A DNA stretch of 64,000 nt from Marinigracilibium pacificum (GCF_012926615.1 NZ_JABBNU010000010.1:50629-114628); one strand, 5' to 3'. Counted from the first letter of the stretch, positions 8,168-17,727 are shown. The notes: generated by a model not told the origin, from the letters alone. A program made the numbers and translations.

Positions 8168-10159
8168 TTATTTTATTGACTTTAATTCTTCTTCTTTTTC
8201 AGCCAGTTTCCGTCTCAACTCTTCATTTTGAATATCAGACTCTTTTTGTCTTCTCGCCATCTCTTCCTGCGTAGCCTGAAGCTCTTCCATATTTTGCCTC
8301 ATCTCTTCTTCCTGAGACCTCATCATTTCAGCTTGTTCTTTCGTTTGCTCTAACAACTCCTTCGTGCGTTCATTCATCTTTAATGCACCAATAGTTGCGG
8401 CCATACTTTCACTGAGCTTTATAATTAACTCTAAATAATGTTCTGGTAATTCTTTAAAGCTTGCCATTTCCAGTACTCCAACAACTTTTTCATTTTCTAC
8501 CAATGGCATAATCAACACACATCGTGGAGTAGAATCACCAAGACCACTTTTAATATTAACATAATTATCAGGAACATGGGTAAGGTGAATTGATTTTTTT
8601 TCCAAATAACATTGCCCAACCAGTCCTTCACCTATTTCAACTTGCTTATTGATGTATTTTCTTCTGTCAAATGCATAAGCACTAACTAACTCAAGGTATG
8701 GATTATCAGCATCGTCATCATTCAATAAGAAAATACCAGCTTGATTTACCTCAACATAATTAACAAAGTCTTTTAAAAGCTTAGCAAAAAACTCCTTAAG
8801 ATCTGTACCACTTTGGATTCGCAGCATATCAGAAAAATGCGCCTGACCTTTAGTTACCCAATTTCGCTTCTCTTCTTCCTCTTTAGCCTTGCGAAGATTA
8901 TATTTCATTTCAACTAATGCCTTTCCAAGAACATCTTCATCATCAAGATCACTCAATTCATAATCAAGATTTCCTTCACCAATTGCTCTGGCATATTCTG
9001 ACTTATGACTTAAATTATCTATCAACTTATTAACACTATTAGAAATATCGTTCAGTTCATCATTTGTCTGAATATCCAGTTTATCATCATCAGAAATTTT
9101 CCCTCTTGAAAGGTCATCTAATGTATTAGAAGCTTTAGCCAAAGAATGAGAGATTCTATCAGCGAGGAAATAAAGAACTCCAGCTAATATTGCAAATCCT
9201 AAAAGGGCTATTATAATACCATTCCTGGTAGCTATATTAATTTCCTTGATAATAACCGAACGAGGAATTAATGTTGCCACAAACCACGGTTTATCAGATG
9301 TACCAAGTTGTATAGTTTGAAAATTAATCAAGACTTCATCATCGAAACTATTTAGATATTCTTCATATGAGTGGTTGTTATCCTTAGAAAGCATTTCCAA
9401 CACCTCATTTTTATTATACCAATTACCCAAAAGCGAATCTACCTTGGTTCCAACTAATCCAATATCTTCATGTGCAATAATAGTCCCATCATTAGAAAAC
9501 AAAACAGTTCTGGCTTCATCATAAGGTTTAAGTTCAGATATGAATTGTAAATCTGAAAGAATAACGTCAATCCCAATTACTCCGATAAATTTCTCAGCGT
9601 CATTTTTGAGCGGTACGCATACAGAGGTAATTAATATGTCATCACCAACATTTGCATCTATATACGGATTTGATAACTCTTCCTTACCTGTAGTCTTAAG
9701 TGTTTTGTATAAACTTCCTTCCTGATCTCCATCCAGACTTAAAGTATCATATAAGACTTCACCTGACTGAAAAACAATTTTTCTAGCTCTACCATAATCT
9801 TTATAGTAAGCTGTATCATAATGAGATAATTCGAAATTAATCCATGCATTCGCATATCTGATATCCGAATCTACAATAGATTGTAATGCCTTATCCCGAA
9901 CAGGTAACAGTTCATGAAGCTCTGTTTTATCATATTTCTGAAGTATTCCTGATGCTGATCTTAAAATCCCCAAGTCTGTGTTAAAAATAGACTCAATCTC
10001 TTTAGCATTTTGAGATGTATAACTTCTGGCAAGATTTTTTGCTTCCTTTATAGTTTCAGTTCTCAGTGTGCTAATTATATATGTCACACTCCCTACAAAA
10101 GCTAAAAGAAATATCCCAAGAATAATAAAAAGTAGCTTACGTTTAATCGTCATTCTCAT
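8168..10159 (-). CDS. Membrane sensor, dCache-HAMP-GAF-coiled coil, copy 1 (type A sensor)
   Basis: 663 residues. First membrane helix about 8-30; extracytoplasmic double-Cache domain about 35-300, with the typical order FELSHYDTAY..DYGR, EELSNPYID, ILITSVCVPL and GVIGIDVILSDLQ. Second helix about 315-337, HAMP about 338-392, a HAMP-like linker IGEGNLDYEL..DVLGKALVEM, GAF about 455-600, then a Glu/Gln-rich coiled coil to the end. No histidine kinase, GGDEF, phosphatase or MCP hairpin domain is present, so the output is unknown; a partner protein may dock on the coiled coil (inference). It is last of four tandem paralogues and is followed 7 bp later by the BNR protein. Confidence 0.85.
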   Translation of the reverse strand: MRMTIKRKLLFIILGIFLLAFVGSVTYIISTLRTETIKEAKNLARSYTSQNAKEIESIFNTDLGILRSASGILQKYDKTELHELLPVRDKALQSIVDSDIRYANAWINFELSHYDTAYYKDYGRARKIVFQSGEVLYDTLSLDGDQEGSLYKTLKTTGKEELSNPYIDANVGDDILITSVCVPLKNDAEKFIGVIGIDVILSDLQFISELKPYDEARTVLFSNDGTIIAHEDIGLVGTKVDSLLGNWYNKNEVLEMLSKDNNHSYEEYLNSFDDEVLINFQTIQLGTSDKPWFVATLIPRSVIIKEINIATRNGIIIALLGFAILAGVLYFLADRISHSLAKASNTLDDLSRGKISDDDKLDIQTNDELNDISNSVNKLIDNLSHKSEYARAIGEGNLDYELSDLDDEDVLGKALVEMKYNLRKAKEEEEKRNWVTKGQAHFSDMLRIQSGTDLKEFFAKLLKDFVNYVEVNQAGIFLLNDDDADNPYLELVSAYAFDRRKYINKQVEIGEGLVGQCYLEKKSIHLTHVPDNYVNIKSGLGDSTPRCVLIMPLVENEKVVGVLEMASFKELPEHYLELIIKLSESMAATIGALKMNERTKELLEQTKEQAEMMRSQEEEMRQNMEELQATQEEMARRQKESDIQNEELRRKLAEKEEELKSIK

Positions 10160-10468
10160 ATTAAAAAATATTATAAGGCATATAAAGATATTATCTTTTT
10201 ATGATGCTATCATAATTATGTCAGATTTTAATTCAAAATGAAGATTATAAAAACTAGAATTTTAATACTTAAAATATGAATTTTCTACCATTAAATTAAA
10301 CTAATCAACTTTCAGACTATGTAAACAATAAGAAAAATAAGCCTTTTGTAATATTTATTATTGGATTAAAAAATTTTAACCCAATAATTCAATTCTTAAA
10401 AAATTACAAAAAAAATACCCCGGAAAAATTAGTCCGAGGTATCTATATACAAATGATTATTTATATTT
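10160..10468. other. Spacer between sensor copies 1 and 2
   Basis: 309 bp without a gene. Near its left end is TATCTTTA on the minus strand (10183-10190), one base from TAnnTTTG and 23 bp before copy 1. Near its right end is the terminator of copy 2. The middle is AT-rich and shows nothing else. Confidence 0.6.
10403..10442 (-). terminator. Terminator of sensor copy 2
   Basis: Stem ATACCcCGGA (10415-10424) with TCCGaGGTAT (10433-10442), followed on the minus strand by a long T-run. It lies about 25 bp past the stop of copy 2, which argues that copy 1 has its own promoter. Confidence 0.85.
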
Positions 10469-12445
10469 TCAGTTGAGGTTTAACTCCATTTCTCTTTCTT
10501 TAAGTTTGGCCATTAAAACCTTATTTTGTTCGTCAGATTCTCGCTGTCTTCTGGCCATTTCCTCTTGCGTTGCCTGAAGCTCTTCCATATTTTGTCTCAT
10601 TTCTTCTTCCTGAGACCTCATCATTTCAGCTTGTTCTTTTGTTTGCTCAAGTAACTCCTTGGTTCTTTCATTCATTTTTAGAGCACCTATTGTTGCAGCT
10701 AAACTTTCACACAGCTTATCTATTAGTTCCATATAATGATCTGGCAATTGCTTAAAGCTTGCCATTTCTAGAACTCCAACAACTTTTTCATTCTCAACCA
10801 ATGGCATAATCAATACACATCTAGGCGTTGCATCACCAAGACCACTCTTAATATTGATATAGTTTTCAGGCACCTCAGTGATATAAATTTTCTTTTTTTC
10901 CAGATAGCACTGTCCAACCAAACCTTCACCAAGCTCAACTTTTTTACTAATATATTTTCTTCTGTCAAATGCATAAGCACTAATTAGCTCCAGATAATGG
11001 TCTTCATTATCGTCATCATTAAGAAGGAATATACCAGCCTGATTTATTTCCACATAGTTCACAAGATCTTTTAATAAACCAGCAAAAAATTCCTTTAAAT
11101 CAGTTCCACTTTTTATTCTAAGCATATCTGAAAAATGTGCCTGACCTTTAGTAACCCAATTCCTTTTCTCTTCGTCTTCTTTTGATTTCCGAAGGTTATA
11201 TTTCATCTCTACAAGAGCCTTACCCAAAACATCATTTTCGTCCAGATTATCTAACTCATAATCAAGATTGCCTTCACCAATAGCTCTAGCATAATCAGAC
11301 TTCTCAGCAAGGTTATCAATTAAAGTGTTGATACTTGTTGATATTTCATTTAGTTCATCGTTGGTATTCAGTCTTAATTTGCCTTTCTCGGAAATCATCC
11401 CTTTAGATAAATCAAATAATGTTTGCGATGCCTTAATCAATGAAGATGAGATTCGATCTGATAAGAAGTATAATACCACAGCCAAAATACAAAAGCCTAG
11501 CAAAGCTATCATTATACCATTTCTTGTGGCAATATTAACTTCTTTAACAATTACAGACTTAGGAATCAATGTAACCAAAAACCATGGTTGGGCAGTTCCT
11601 CCAAAGTCTATTTTCTGGAAGTTGATTAAAACTTCTTCATCAAAGCTGGCCATGTATTTTTCAAAAGTATTGTTTTTGTTCTCCTCAATTTTATCCAATA
11701 CTTTACTTTTACTAAACCAGTCACCAAACAGAGTATCTACACTAGTACCTACATAATCATGGTTTTCATGAGCTACAATTGTACCGTTGTCTGAGAATAA
11801 GATCGTTTGTGATTCATCATATGGCTTCAATTCAGAAATAAACTGTAGATCTGTTAAATCAACATCTACACCTGCCAACCCAATAAATTTACCACTTGGG
11901 TCTTTTAATGGGATACAAACTGATGTCATCAATATTCCCTGATCGATATAAGGATTCGAAAGTTCTTCAACTACATTGGTTTTGAGCCAGTAATAGTCAC
12001 TTTCTTTGTTATCACCGTCTAATTCGAGCGTATCGACCTGCCAGCCTCCTGCTTGAAATGCAATAGTCCTTACTCTACCGTAATCATAGTAATGGGCTGT
12101 ATCATAATGTGATAATTCAAAACTTACCCAAGAATCATAATATCCTGGATTATTTTGTAACATCCCAAGCAGCATTTTATCTCTAATATCCGGTAATACA
12201 TCTAAGTCATATTTTGAATAACGCTCCAAAGTTCTAGCTGCTGTCCTTGCCACACCAAAGTCACTATTAAAAATGGCCTTGATTTCATTAGCATTCTGAT
12301 TAGTATAACTACGAGCCAAATTCTTAGCTTCTTTAATTGTCTCTGTCCTAAGTGTGGTAATTATGTATGTAACACTACTTGTAAATGCTAACAGAAAAAT
12401 ACCCAGGATTACAAAAAGTAACTTGCGTTTAATTGTTATTCTCAT
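10469..12445 (-). CDS. Membrane sensor, dCache-HAMP-GAF-coiled coil, copy 2 (type B sensor)
   Basis: 658 residues with the same architecture as copy 1. The periplasmic dCache is of the second kind in the array: IKAIFNSDFG near the start, SWVSFELSHYDTAHYYDYGR, a Gly-Gly-Trp after the YGR block, KESDYYWLK, and NPYIDQGILMTSVCIPL, lacking the GDD-type insert of copies 1 and 3. The GAF end resembles copy 1 instead (GQCY, TPRCV, KELLEQ). It ends in a coiled coil with no catalytic domain. It has its own -7 element and terminator. Confidence 0.85.
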   Translation of the reverse strand: MRITIKRKLLFVILGIFLLAFTSSVTYIITTLRTETIKEAKNLARSYTNQNANEIKAIFNSDFGVARTAARTLERYSKYDLDVLPDIRDKMLLGMLQNNPGYYDSWVSFELSHYDTAHYYDYGRVRTIAFQAGGWQVDTLELDGDNKESDYYWLKTNVVEELSNPYIDQGILMTSVCIPLKDPSGKFIGLAGVDVDLTDLQFISELKPYDESQTILFSDNGTIVAHENHDYVGTSVDTLFGDWFSKSKVLDKIEENKNNTFEKYMASFDEEVLINFQKIDFGGTAQPWFLVTLIPKSVIVKEVNIATRNGIMIALLGFCILAVVLYFLSDRISSSLIKASQTLFDLSKGMISEKGKLRLNTNDELNEISTSINTLIDNLAEKSDYARAIGEGNLDYELDNLDENDVLGKALVEMKYNLRKSKEDEEKRNWVTKGQAHFSDMLRIKSGTDLKEFFAGLLKDLVNYVEINQAGIFLLNDDDNEDHYLELISAYAFDRRKYISKKVELGEGLVGQCYLEKKKIYITEVPENYINIKSGLGDATPRCVLIMPLVENEKVVGVLEMASFKQLPDHYMELIDKLCESLAATIGALKMNERTKELLEQTKEQAEMMRSQEEEMRQNMEELQATQEEMARRQRESDEQNKVLMAKLKEREMELNLN

Positions 12446-12472
12446 GTTAAAAAAATATTATACAGCTCGGCG

Positions 12473-12480
12473 CAAAGGTA
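12473..12480 (-). promoter_or_regulatory. -7 promoter element of sensor copy 2
   Basis: TACCTTTG on the minus strand is an exact TAnnTTTG match, 27 bp before the start codon. No clear TTG lies 19 bases upstream of it. Confidence 0.55.
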
Positions 12481-12682
12481 TTAACTTTCTATTAGTCTTA
12501 CCTACCAATGTTAGATTCTAAACTAAAATCAATTTTTATAATTTTTCTATGAAAATGATATTTTGCCTAATGCTCAAAATCATTTATTAAATACAATTTA
12601 ATATCATTTCAAAGGGAATTCGTAACCTATTTTAAACAGCCTATTTTTTAACTTTAATCATTCAAAGCTAATGTTGTTATGA

Positions 12683-12717
12683 ATAAAAAAAGCTCCGGAG
12701 TTTGACTCCAGAGCTTT
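12683..12717 (-). terminator. Terminator of sensor copy 3
   Basis: Thirteen-base arms AAAGCTCcGGAGT (12689-12701) and ACTCCaGAGCTTT (12705-12717), followed on the minus strand by TTTTTT. It is about 40 bp past the stop of copy 3. Confidence 0.85.
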
Positions 12718-12755
12718 ATATATTATTAAATTAAATGACTTATTATTTTAATTAT

Positions 12756-14726
12756 TTATTGCATTTCTTTTTCATTTAGCTTCCTCATAAGTTCTTCATT
12801 TAATTCATCAGACTCCCTTTGACGCCTAGCCATTTCTTCTTGAGTAGCTTGTAATTCTTCCATATTTTGCCTCATCTCTTCCTCTTGAGACCTCATCATT
12901 TCAGCCTGTTCTTTGGTTTGTTCAAGAAGCTGTTTAGTACGCTCATTCATCTTTAGCGCACCAATTGTAGCCGCCATACTTTGACATAATTTGTCAATCA
13001 ACTCCATGTAATGTTCAGGAAGAACTGTAAAACTTGCCATTTCCAATACCCCAACTACCTTTTCATTTTCTATTAAAGGCATTATCAAAATGCAACGTGG
13101 GGGAGCATCACCTAAACCGCTTTTGATTGTTATATAGTTATCCGGAACATCAGTTAAATATATGTTTTTCTTTTCCAGAAAACATTGCCCCACCAGACCT
13201 TCCCCAAGCTCGATCTTTTGATTTAAATACTTTCTTCTATCAAAAGCATAAGCACTAACAAGTTCCAAATGCAAGTTATCAGTATCATCATCATTTAAGA
13301 GAAATATTCCCGCTTGATTCACTTGGACATAGTCAACAAAATCCTTCAGTAATTTGGCAAAAAATTCTTTCAGATCTGTTCCACTTTGAATTCTCAGCAT
13401 ATCAGAAAAGTGAGCCTGACCTTTTGTAACCCAATTTCGCTTTTCTTCCTCACTACGAGCTGAACGAAGGTTATATTTCATTTCTACTAATGCTTTTCCA
13501 AGAACATCATCTTCATCCAGGTTCTCCAGTTCATAATCAAGATTTCCTTCGCCAATAGCTCTTGCATAATCTGATTTATAACTTAAATTTTCTATTAGTT
13601 TATTAATACTGATAGAAATATCATATAATTCATCATTAGTATTAATAATTAACTTTTCATCACCTGCAATTTTCCCTCTGGATAAATCATCTAATGTATC
13701 AGATGCCTTTTTTAAAGCTATTGAGATTCTATTTGATAAATAATACACCAGAATTGCCAAAACAATAAAACCTAATAAGGCAATAATTACACCATTTCTT
13801 GTTGCTATGTTAATTTCTTTAATGATTACTGATCTAGGTATTAATGTTGCCATAAACCACATTTTATCAGATGATCCTAACTGAATTTTTTGAAAGTCTA
13901 TTAGCACTTCTTCGTCAAAAGAACTCAAATACTTTTCGTATGAGTGATCTCCTTTTTTGGATAAATTTTGAATAACCTCATTTCTATCATACCATTCACC
14001 GAAAAGAGAATCTACTTTTGTACCTACATATGATTCATCTTCGTGAGCAATTATTGTTCCGTCATGAGAATACAAAATCGTTCTTGCTTCTTTATAAGGC
14101 TTTAAATTTGAAATAAACTGAAGATCTGACAAAACCACATCTACACCTACAATACCAATGAATTTTTTAGACTCATCATTAAGAGGTACAATAACAGATG
14201 TAATTAAAACATCTTCTCCAAAAACCGGGTCTATATAAGGATCAGCAAGTTCCTCTTTGTTCTTTAGCTTCATTTCAAGATATGCACCTCTATCACCCTC
14301 TGTATTAATCGTATCTGCCTTGACTTCACCAGATTGAAAAACATATTTCCAGGCATTACCATGATCTTTAAAATAGGCCGTATCATAATGAAATAATTCA
14401 AAATTAGCCCATGCATTTGCATATCTTTGGTCTGACTTAACAATCGCTGTTAATACTTTATCCCTAACAGGAAGAAATTCCTTAAGAGTATACTTATCAT
14501 AGCTCTGTAAGGTGCCAGCTGCTGCCCTTAATGCGCCAAGATCCTTATTAAAAATAGATTCTATTTCGTTTGCATTTTGCTTTGTATAGCTTCTTGCAAG
14601 ATTTTTTGCGTCTTCAACTGTCTCACTCCTTAAGGAACTAATTATATAGGACACACTCCCTGCAAATGCCAATAAAAAAATCCCAAGTATTACGAAAAGT
14701 AACTTTCGTTTAATTGTCATTCTCAT
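12756..14726 (-). CDS. Membrane sensor, dCache-HAMP-GAF-coiled coil, copy 3 (type A sensor)
   Basis: 656 residues, same layout as its neighbours: helix about 8-30, dCache about 35-300, helix about 315-335, HAMP plus linker, GAF about 455-600, coiled coil. The periplasmic part matches copy 1 (IESIFNKDLG, RYANAWANFEL, DPVFGEDVLITSV), while the end of the GAF domain and the start of the coiled coil match copy 4 (GQCF, APPRCI, TVLPEHYMEL, KQLLEQ). No output domain is present. A TATCTTCG element (complement of 14777-14784) lies 50 bp upstream. Confidence 0.85.
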   Translation of the reverse strand: MRMTIKRKLLFVILGIFLLAFAGSVSYIISSLRSETVEDAKNLARSYTKQNANEIESIFNKDLGALRAAAGTLQSYDKYTLKEFLPVRDKVLTAIVKSDQRYANAWANFELFHYDTAYFKDHGNAWKYVFQSGEVKADTINTEGDRGAYLEMKLKNKEELADPYIDPVFGEDVLITSVIVPLNDESKKFIGIVGVDVVLSDLQFISNLKPYKEARTILYSHDGTIIAHEDESYVGTKVDSLFGEWYDRNEVIQNLSKKGDHSYEKYLSSFDEEVLIDFQKIQLGSSDKMWFMATLIPRSVIIKEINIATRNGVIIALLGFIVLAILVYYLSNRISIALKKASDTLDDLSRGKIAGDEKLIINTNDELYDISISINKLIENLSYKSDYARAIGEGNLDYELENLDEDDVLGKALVEMKYNLRSARSEEEKRNWVTKGQAHFSDMLRIQSGTDLKEFFAKLLKDFVDYVQVNQAGIFLLNDDDTDNLHLELVSAYAFDRRKYLNQKIELGEGLVGQCFLEKKNIYLTDVPDNYITIKSGLGDAPPRCILIMPLIENEKVVGVLEMASFTVLPEHYMELIDKLCQSMAATIGALKMNERTKQLLEQTKEQAEMMRSQEEEMRQNMEELQATQEEMARRQRESDELNEELMRKLNEKEMQ

Positions 14727-15028
14727 GATTAAAAAATTCGGGTCATCAGGTTAAAAAAATTGTCATTAATAACCCACGAAGATAAAAACTTTCATTTTTA
14801 TATAAATGCTGATGTTAGATTATAATTAAAATAGATTATTAGGTTAATTAGCCAGTAATCCAAATTTTATATTTTAATATAGTCCTACCATGAACTTAAT
14901 CAATATAGAAAGGGCAATTCAAAATTACCTATTAACAATTAGAGGGGGAAGGGGACAATAGTCAGTAAAAAAAAAGTAGCCCTGAAAAAATCTTTCGGGG
15001 CTACTTATTTTTTTTATTTAAAAATCTG
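14727..15028. other. Spacer between sensor copies 3 and 4
   Basis: 302 bp without a gene. A near-consensus -7 element for copy 3 (complement of 14777-14784) and the terminator of copy 4 mark its two ends. A purine-rich GAGGGGGAAGGGG tract at about 14942-14954 stands out in AT-rich sequence; I see no function for it. Confidence 0.6.
14966..15005 (-). terminator. Terminator of sensor copy 4
   Basis: Arms AGTAGCCCtGAAA (14975-14987) and TTTCgGGGCTACT (14993-15005) with a T-run on the minus strand, about 25 bp past the stop of copy 4. Confidence 0.88.
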
Positions 15029-17008
15029 CTAACTCATTGATTTTAAAATCATCTCTTGCTCCTCTAACTTCTTTTTAAGCTGCTTGTTTTGTTCGTCTGA
15101 TTCTCTTTGTCTTCTAGACATTTCCTCTTGAGTTGCCTGCAGTTCTTCCATATTTTGTCTCATCTCTTCTTCCTGAGATCTCATCATTTCTGCCTGTTCT
15201 TTGGTTTGCTCAAGTAGTTGCTTGGTACGTTCATTCATCTTAAGAGCACCAATTGTCGCTGCCATACTTTGACATAATTTGTCAATTAATTCCATGTAAT
15301 GTTCAGGTAGAACAGTAAAACTTGCCATTTCCAATACACCTACAACCTTTTCATTTTCAACAAGAGGCATGATCAATATACATCTAGGAGGTGCATCACC
15401 AAGTCCACTTTTAATTGTTACATAATCTTCAGGAACATCAGTGATAAATATTTTTTTATGTTCCAGAAAGCACTGACCTACAAGCCCTTCGCCTATCTCA
15501 ACTTTTTTATTTAAATACTTTCTTCTATCAAAAGCATAAGCGCTAACCAATTCAAGATAATTGTTATCAGGATCATCATCATTTAAGAGAAATATTCCCA
15601 CCTGATTTATCTCTACATAATCAACCAAATCCTTCAATAAACCGGCAAAAAACTCTTTTAAATCAGTACCACTTTGAATTCTAAGCATATCAGAGAAATG
15701 AGCTTGTCCTTTAGTAACCCAGTTTCGTTTTTCTTCTTCCTCACGGGCCTTCCTAAGATTATACTTCATTTCAACCAATGCCTTTCCAAGCACGTCATCG
15801 TCATCAAGATTCTCTAATTCATAATCAAGGTTTCCTTCTCCAATTGCTCTCGCATATTCAGACTTGTCATTTAAGTTGTCTATTAATGTATTTATGCTAT
15901 TGGAAATTTCTTTTAATTCATCATTGGTTTTAACCACCATTTTATCTTCTGAAGAAACTTTACCTTTAGACAAGTCATTTAAAGTCCTTGACGCAATTTT
16001 TAATGAAGAAGAAATTTTATCTGAAAGATAGTATAATACGACAGCCAGTACTGAAAAACCTAATAATGCAATGATAATTCCATTTCTGGTTGCAATATTA
16101 ATTTCTTTAATAATAACAGACTCGGGAATAATTGTAGCGATATACCATGGTTGAGTAGTACCTCCAAATCCAATACTTTGAAAATTAATCAGAACATCAT
16201 CATTTAGACTTTCTAACCTTCTCTCATAAGAACTTATTCCGTTTTTACGAACATGATCCAGAATTTTATTTTCAGTAAACCATTTTCCAAACAAAGTATC
16301 AACATTTACTCCTACAAACTCATTATTTTCGTGAGCAACGATTGTCCCATCACTTGAAAACAGAATGGTTTGAGCTTCATCATAAGGTTTTAATTCTGAA
16401 ATAAACTGTAAATCATCAAGACCAATATCAAGACCGGCAAGACCAATAAACTTTTTGTTTTCATCTTTTAAAGGCACACTAACAGAAGTCATTAAAAAGC
16501 CATCATCAACATATGGGTTAGCTAGCTCTTCAACTCCGTTTACCTTTAACCAGTAATAATCACTTTCTTTATCATCACCCTCAGTATTTAATGTATCTAG
16601 TTTCCATCCACCAGTTTGGTAGGCAGTTCTTCTTGCCCGGCCATAATCAGTAAAGTGAGTAGTATCGTAATGAGATAACTCAAAACTAACCCAGGAACTA
16701 TAATACCTCTTATCTTTTTCTACCATGGAACGCAAGACTTTATCTTTAACTTCCAGAAAAAAAGACAGGTCTTCACCAGAAAACTTTTCAAGTGTTCCGG
16801 CAGCTGTTCTTACAACTCCAAAATCTTTATTAAATATTGCCTTAATCTCATTGGCATTTTGATTGGTATAACTTCGGGCTAAATTCTTGGCTTCTTTAAC
16901 GGTTTCTGTTCTAAGTGTGGTAATTATATAGGCAACAGAACCAACAAAAGCTAATAAAAAAATACCCAGAATAATAAAAAGTAACTTCCGTTTAATCGTC
17001 ATTCTCAT
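15029..17008 (-). CDS. Membrane sensor, dCache-HAMP-GAF-coiled coil, copy 4 (type B sensor)
   Basis: 659 residues; first of the array in transcription order. The dCache is of the copy-2 kind (IKAIFNKDFG, SWVSFELSHYDT, GGWKLDTL, KESDYYWLK, ANPYVDDGFLMTSV). HAMP, GAF (about 455-600) and the MRSQEEEMRQNMEELQATQE coiled coil follow, again with no enzyme domain. The late GAF sequence is nearly that of copy 3. A degenerate TATCCGTG element (complement of 17029-17036) lies 20 bp upstream. The dCache motifs resemble those of bacterial small-molecule receptors, but I cannot name a ligand. Confidence 0.85.
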   Translation of the reverse strand: MRMTIKRKLLFIILGIFLLAFVGSVAYIITTLRTETVKEAKNLARSYTNQNANEIKAIFNKDFGVVRTAAGTLEKFSGEDLSFFLEVKDKVLRSMVEKDKRYYSSWVSFELSHYDTTHFTDYGRARRTAYQTGGWKLDTLNTEGDDKESDYYWLKVNGVEELANPYVDDGFLMTSVSVPLKDENKKFIGLAGLDIGLDDLQFISELKPYDEAQTILFSSDGTIVAHENNEFVGVNVDTLFGKWFTENKILDHVRKNGISSYERRLESLNDDVLINFQSIGFGGTTQPWYIATIIPESVIIKEINIATRNGIIIALLGFSVLAVVLYYLSDKISSSLKIASRTLNDLSKGKVSSEDKMVVKTNDELKEISNSINTLIDNLNDKSEYARAIGEGNLDYELENLDDDDVLGKALVEMKYNLRKAREEEEKRNWVTKGQAHFSDMLRIQSGTDLKEFFAGLLKDLVDYVEINQVGIFLLNDDDPDNNYLELVSAYAFDRRKYLNKKVEIGEGLVGQCFLEHKKIFITDVPEDYVTIKSGLGDAPPRCILIMPLVENEKVVGVLEMASFTVLPEHYMELIDKLCQSMAATIGALKMNERTKQLLEQTKEQAEMMRSQEEEMRQNMEELQATQEEMSRRQRESDEQNKQLKKKLEEQEMILKSMS

Positions 17009-17177
17009 GGTTAAAAAATATAAGCTTACACGGATAAATATATAAATATTTTATGATTGATTCCTAATCATGTAAAGTATTAGTTAAAATAATAGCTAAT
17101 CACTATTCAAGGTTAAGCACATTAAATGCTCTAGCCTAATTGTTTAGAATTTTCAAGGCATTGCCTTTGATTATCCT

Positions 17178-17185
17178 TACCTTTG
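17178..17185 (+). promoter_or_regulatory. -7 promoter element of the FKBP gene
   Basis: TACCTTTG exactly fits TAnnTTTG. It lies in the 264-bp gap between the divergent sensor copy 4 and the FKBP gene, about 87 bp before the chosen start codon. No clear -33 TTG at 19 bases was found. Confidence 0.5.
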
Positions 17186-17272
17186 CATCTGAAATTTAAA
17201 TTGTTGAAGGATAAAACACTTCAACATCTTGTTTAATAACATGAGCAAATGCTCAAAACAAAATTAATTCTG

Positions 17273-17704
17273 ATGAAAAAAGTAGAACAAAACAACAAAG
17301 TAAAAGTTCATTACACTGGAAAATTGGAAAGTGGTGAAGTCTTTGATTCTTCTGAAGGAAGAGAGCCATTGAGCTTTACTGTTGGTGCTGGCCAGATGAT
17401 TCCAGGTTTTGAAAACGGTGTTTTGGGAATGGAATTGAACGAAAAAAAGACTATAACTATAGAATCAAAAGATGCTTATGGTGAGCGTCGTGATGATTTG
17501 ATCCAATCTGTACCGAAATCTCAATTACCTGAAGACCTTAACCCACATGAGGGTCAGCAGCTTCAGTCTCAAACATCAACTGGTCAGGTAATTCCTGTGG
17601 TAGTAACTAAAGTTACAGAAGAGGAAATTACTGTTGATGCAAACCACCCACTTGCAGGGAAAACATTAGTTTTTGATGTTGAGGTAGTTGGAATCGATGA
17701 GTAA
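17273..17704 (+). CDS. FKBP-type peptidyl-prolyl isomerase, SlyD-like
   Basis: About 143 residues from ATG 17273; an in-frame ATG at 17249 would add eight residues without homology, so the later start is preferred. The VKVHYTGKLESGEVFDSS opening and PLSFTVGAGQMIPGFENGVLGM are the split FKBP core. The insert between (KDAYGERRDDLIQSVPKSQLP to VTVDANHPLAGKTLVFDVEV) is the IF chaperone flap seen in SlyD. The His-rich metal-binding tail of E. coli SlyD is absent. It acts as a cytoplasmic prolyl isomerase and folding helper. Confidence 0.93.
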   Translation: MKKVEQNNKVKVHYTGKLESGEVFDSSEGREPLSFTVGAGQMIPGFENGVLGMELNEKKTITIESKDAYGERRDDLIQSVPKSQLPEDLNPHEGQQLQSQTSTGQVIPVVVTKVTEEEITVDANHPLAGKTLVFDVEVVGIDE

Positions 17705-17727
17705 AATCTTAATCAATTCATAAAAAA

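Larger units (their letters stand above)
12446..12755. other. Spacer between sensor copies 2 and 3
   Basis: 310 bp without a gene. It holds the promoter element of copy 2 at its left end and the terminator of copy 3 at its right end. The 180 bp between are AT-rich with no open frame or repeat that I can support. Confidence 0.6.

Noticed and set aside
8168..17008. Repeats as a mobile element or assembly duplication
   Set aside because: The four copies differ through the periplasmic part and in their spacers; there are no terminal repeats or transposase. They look like old gene duplicates.
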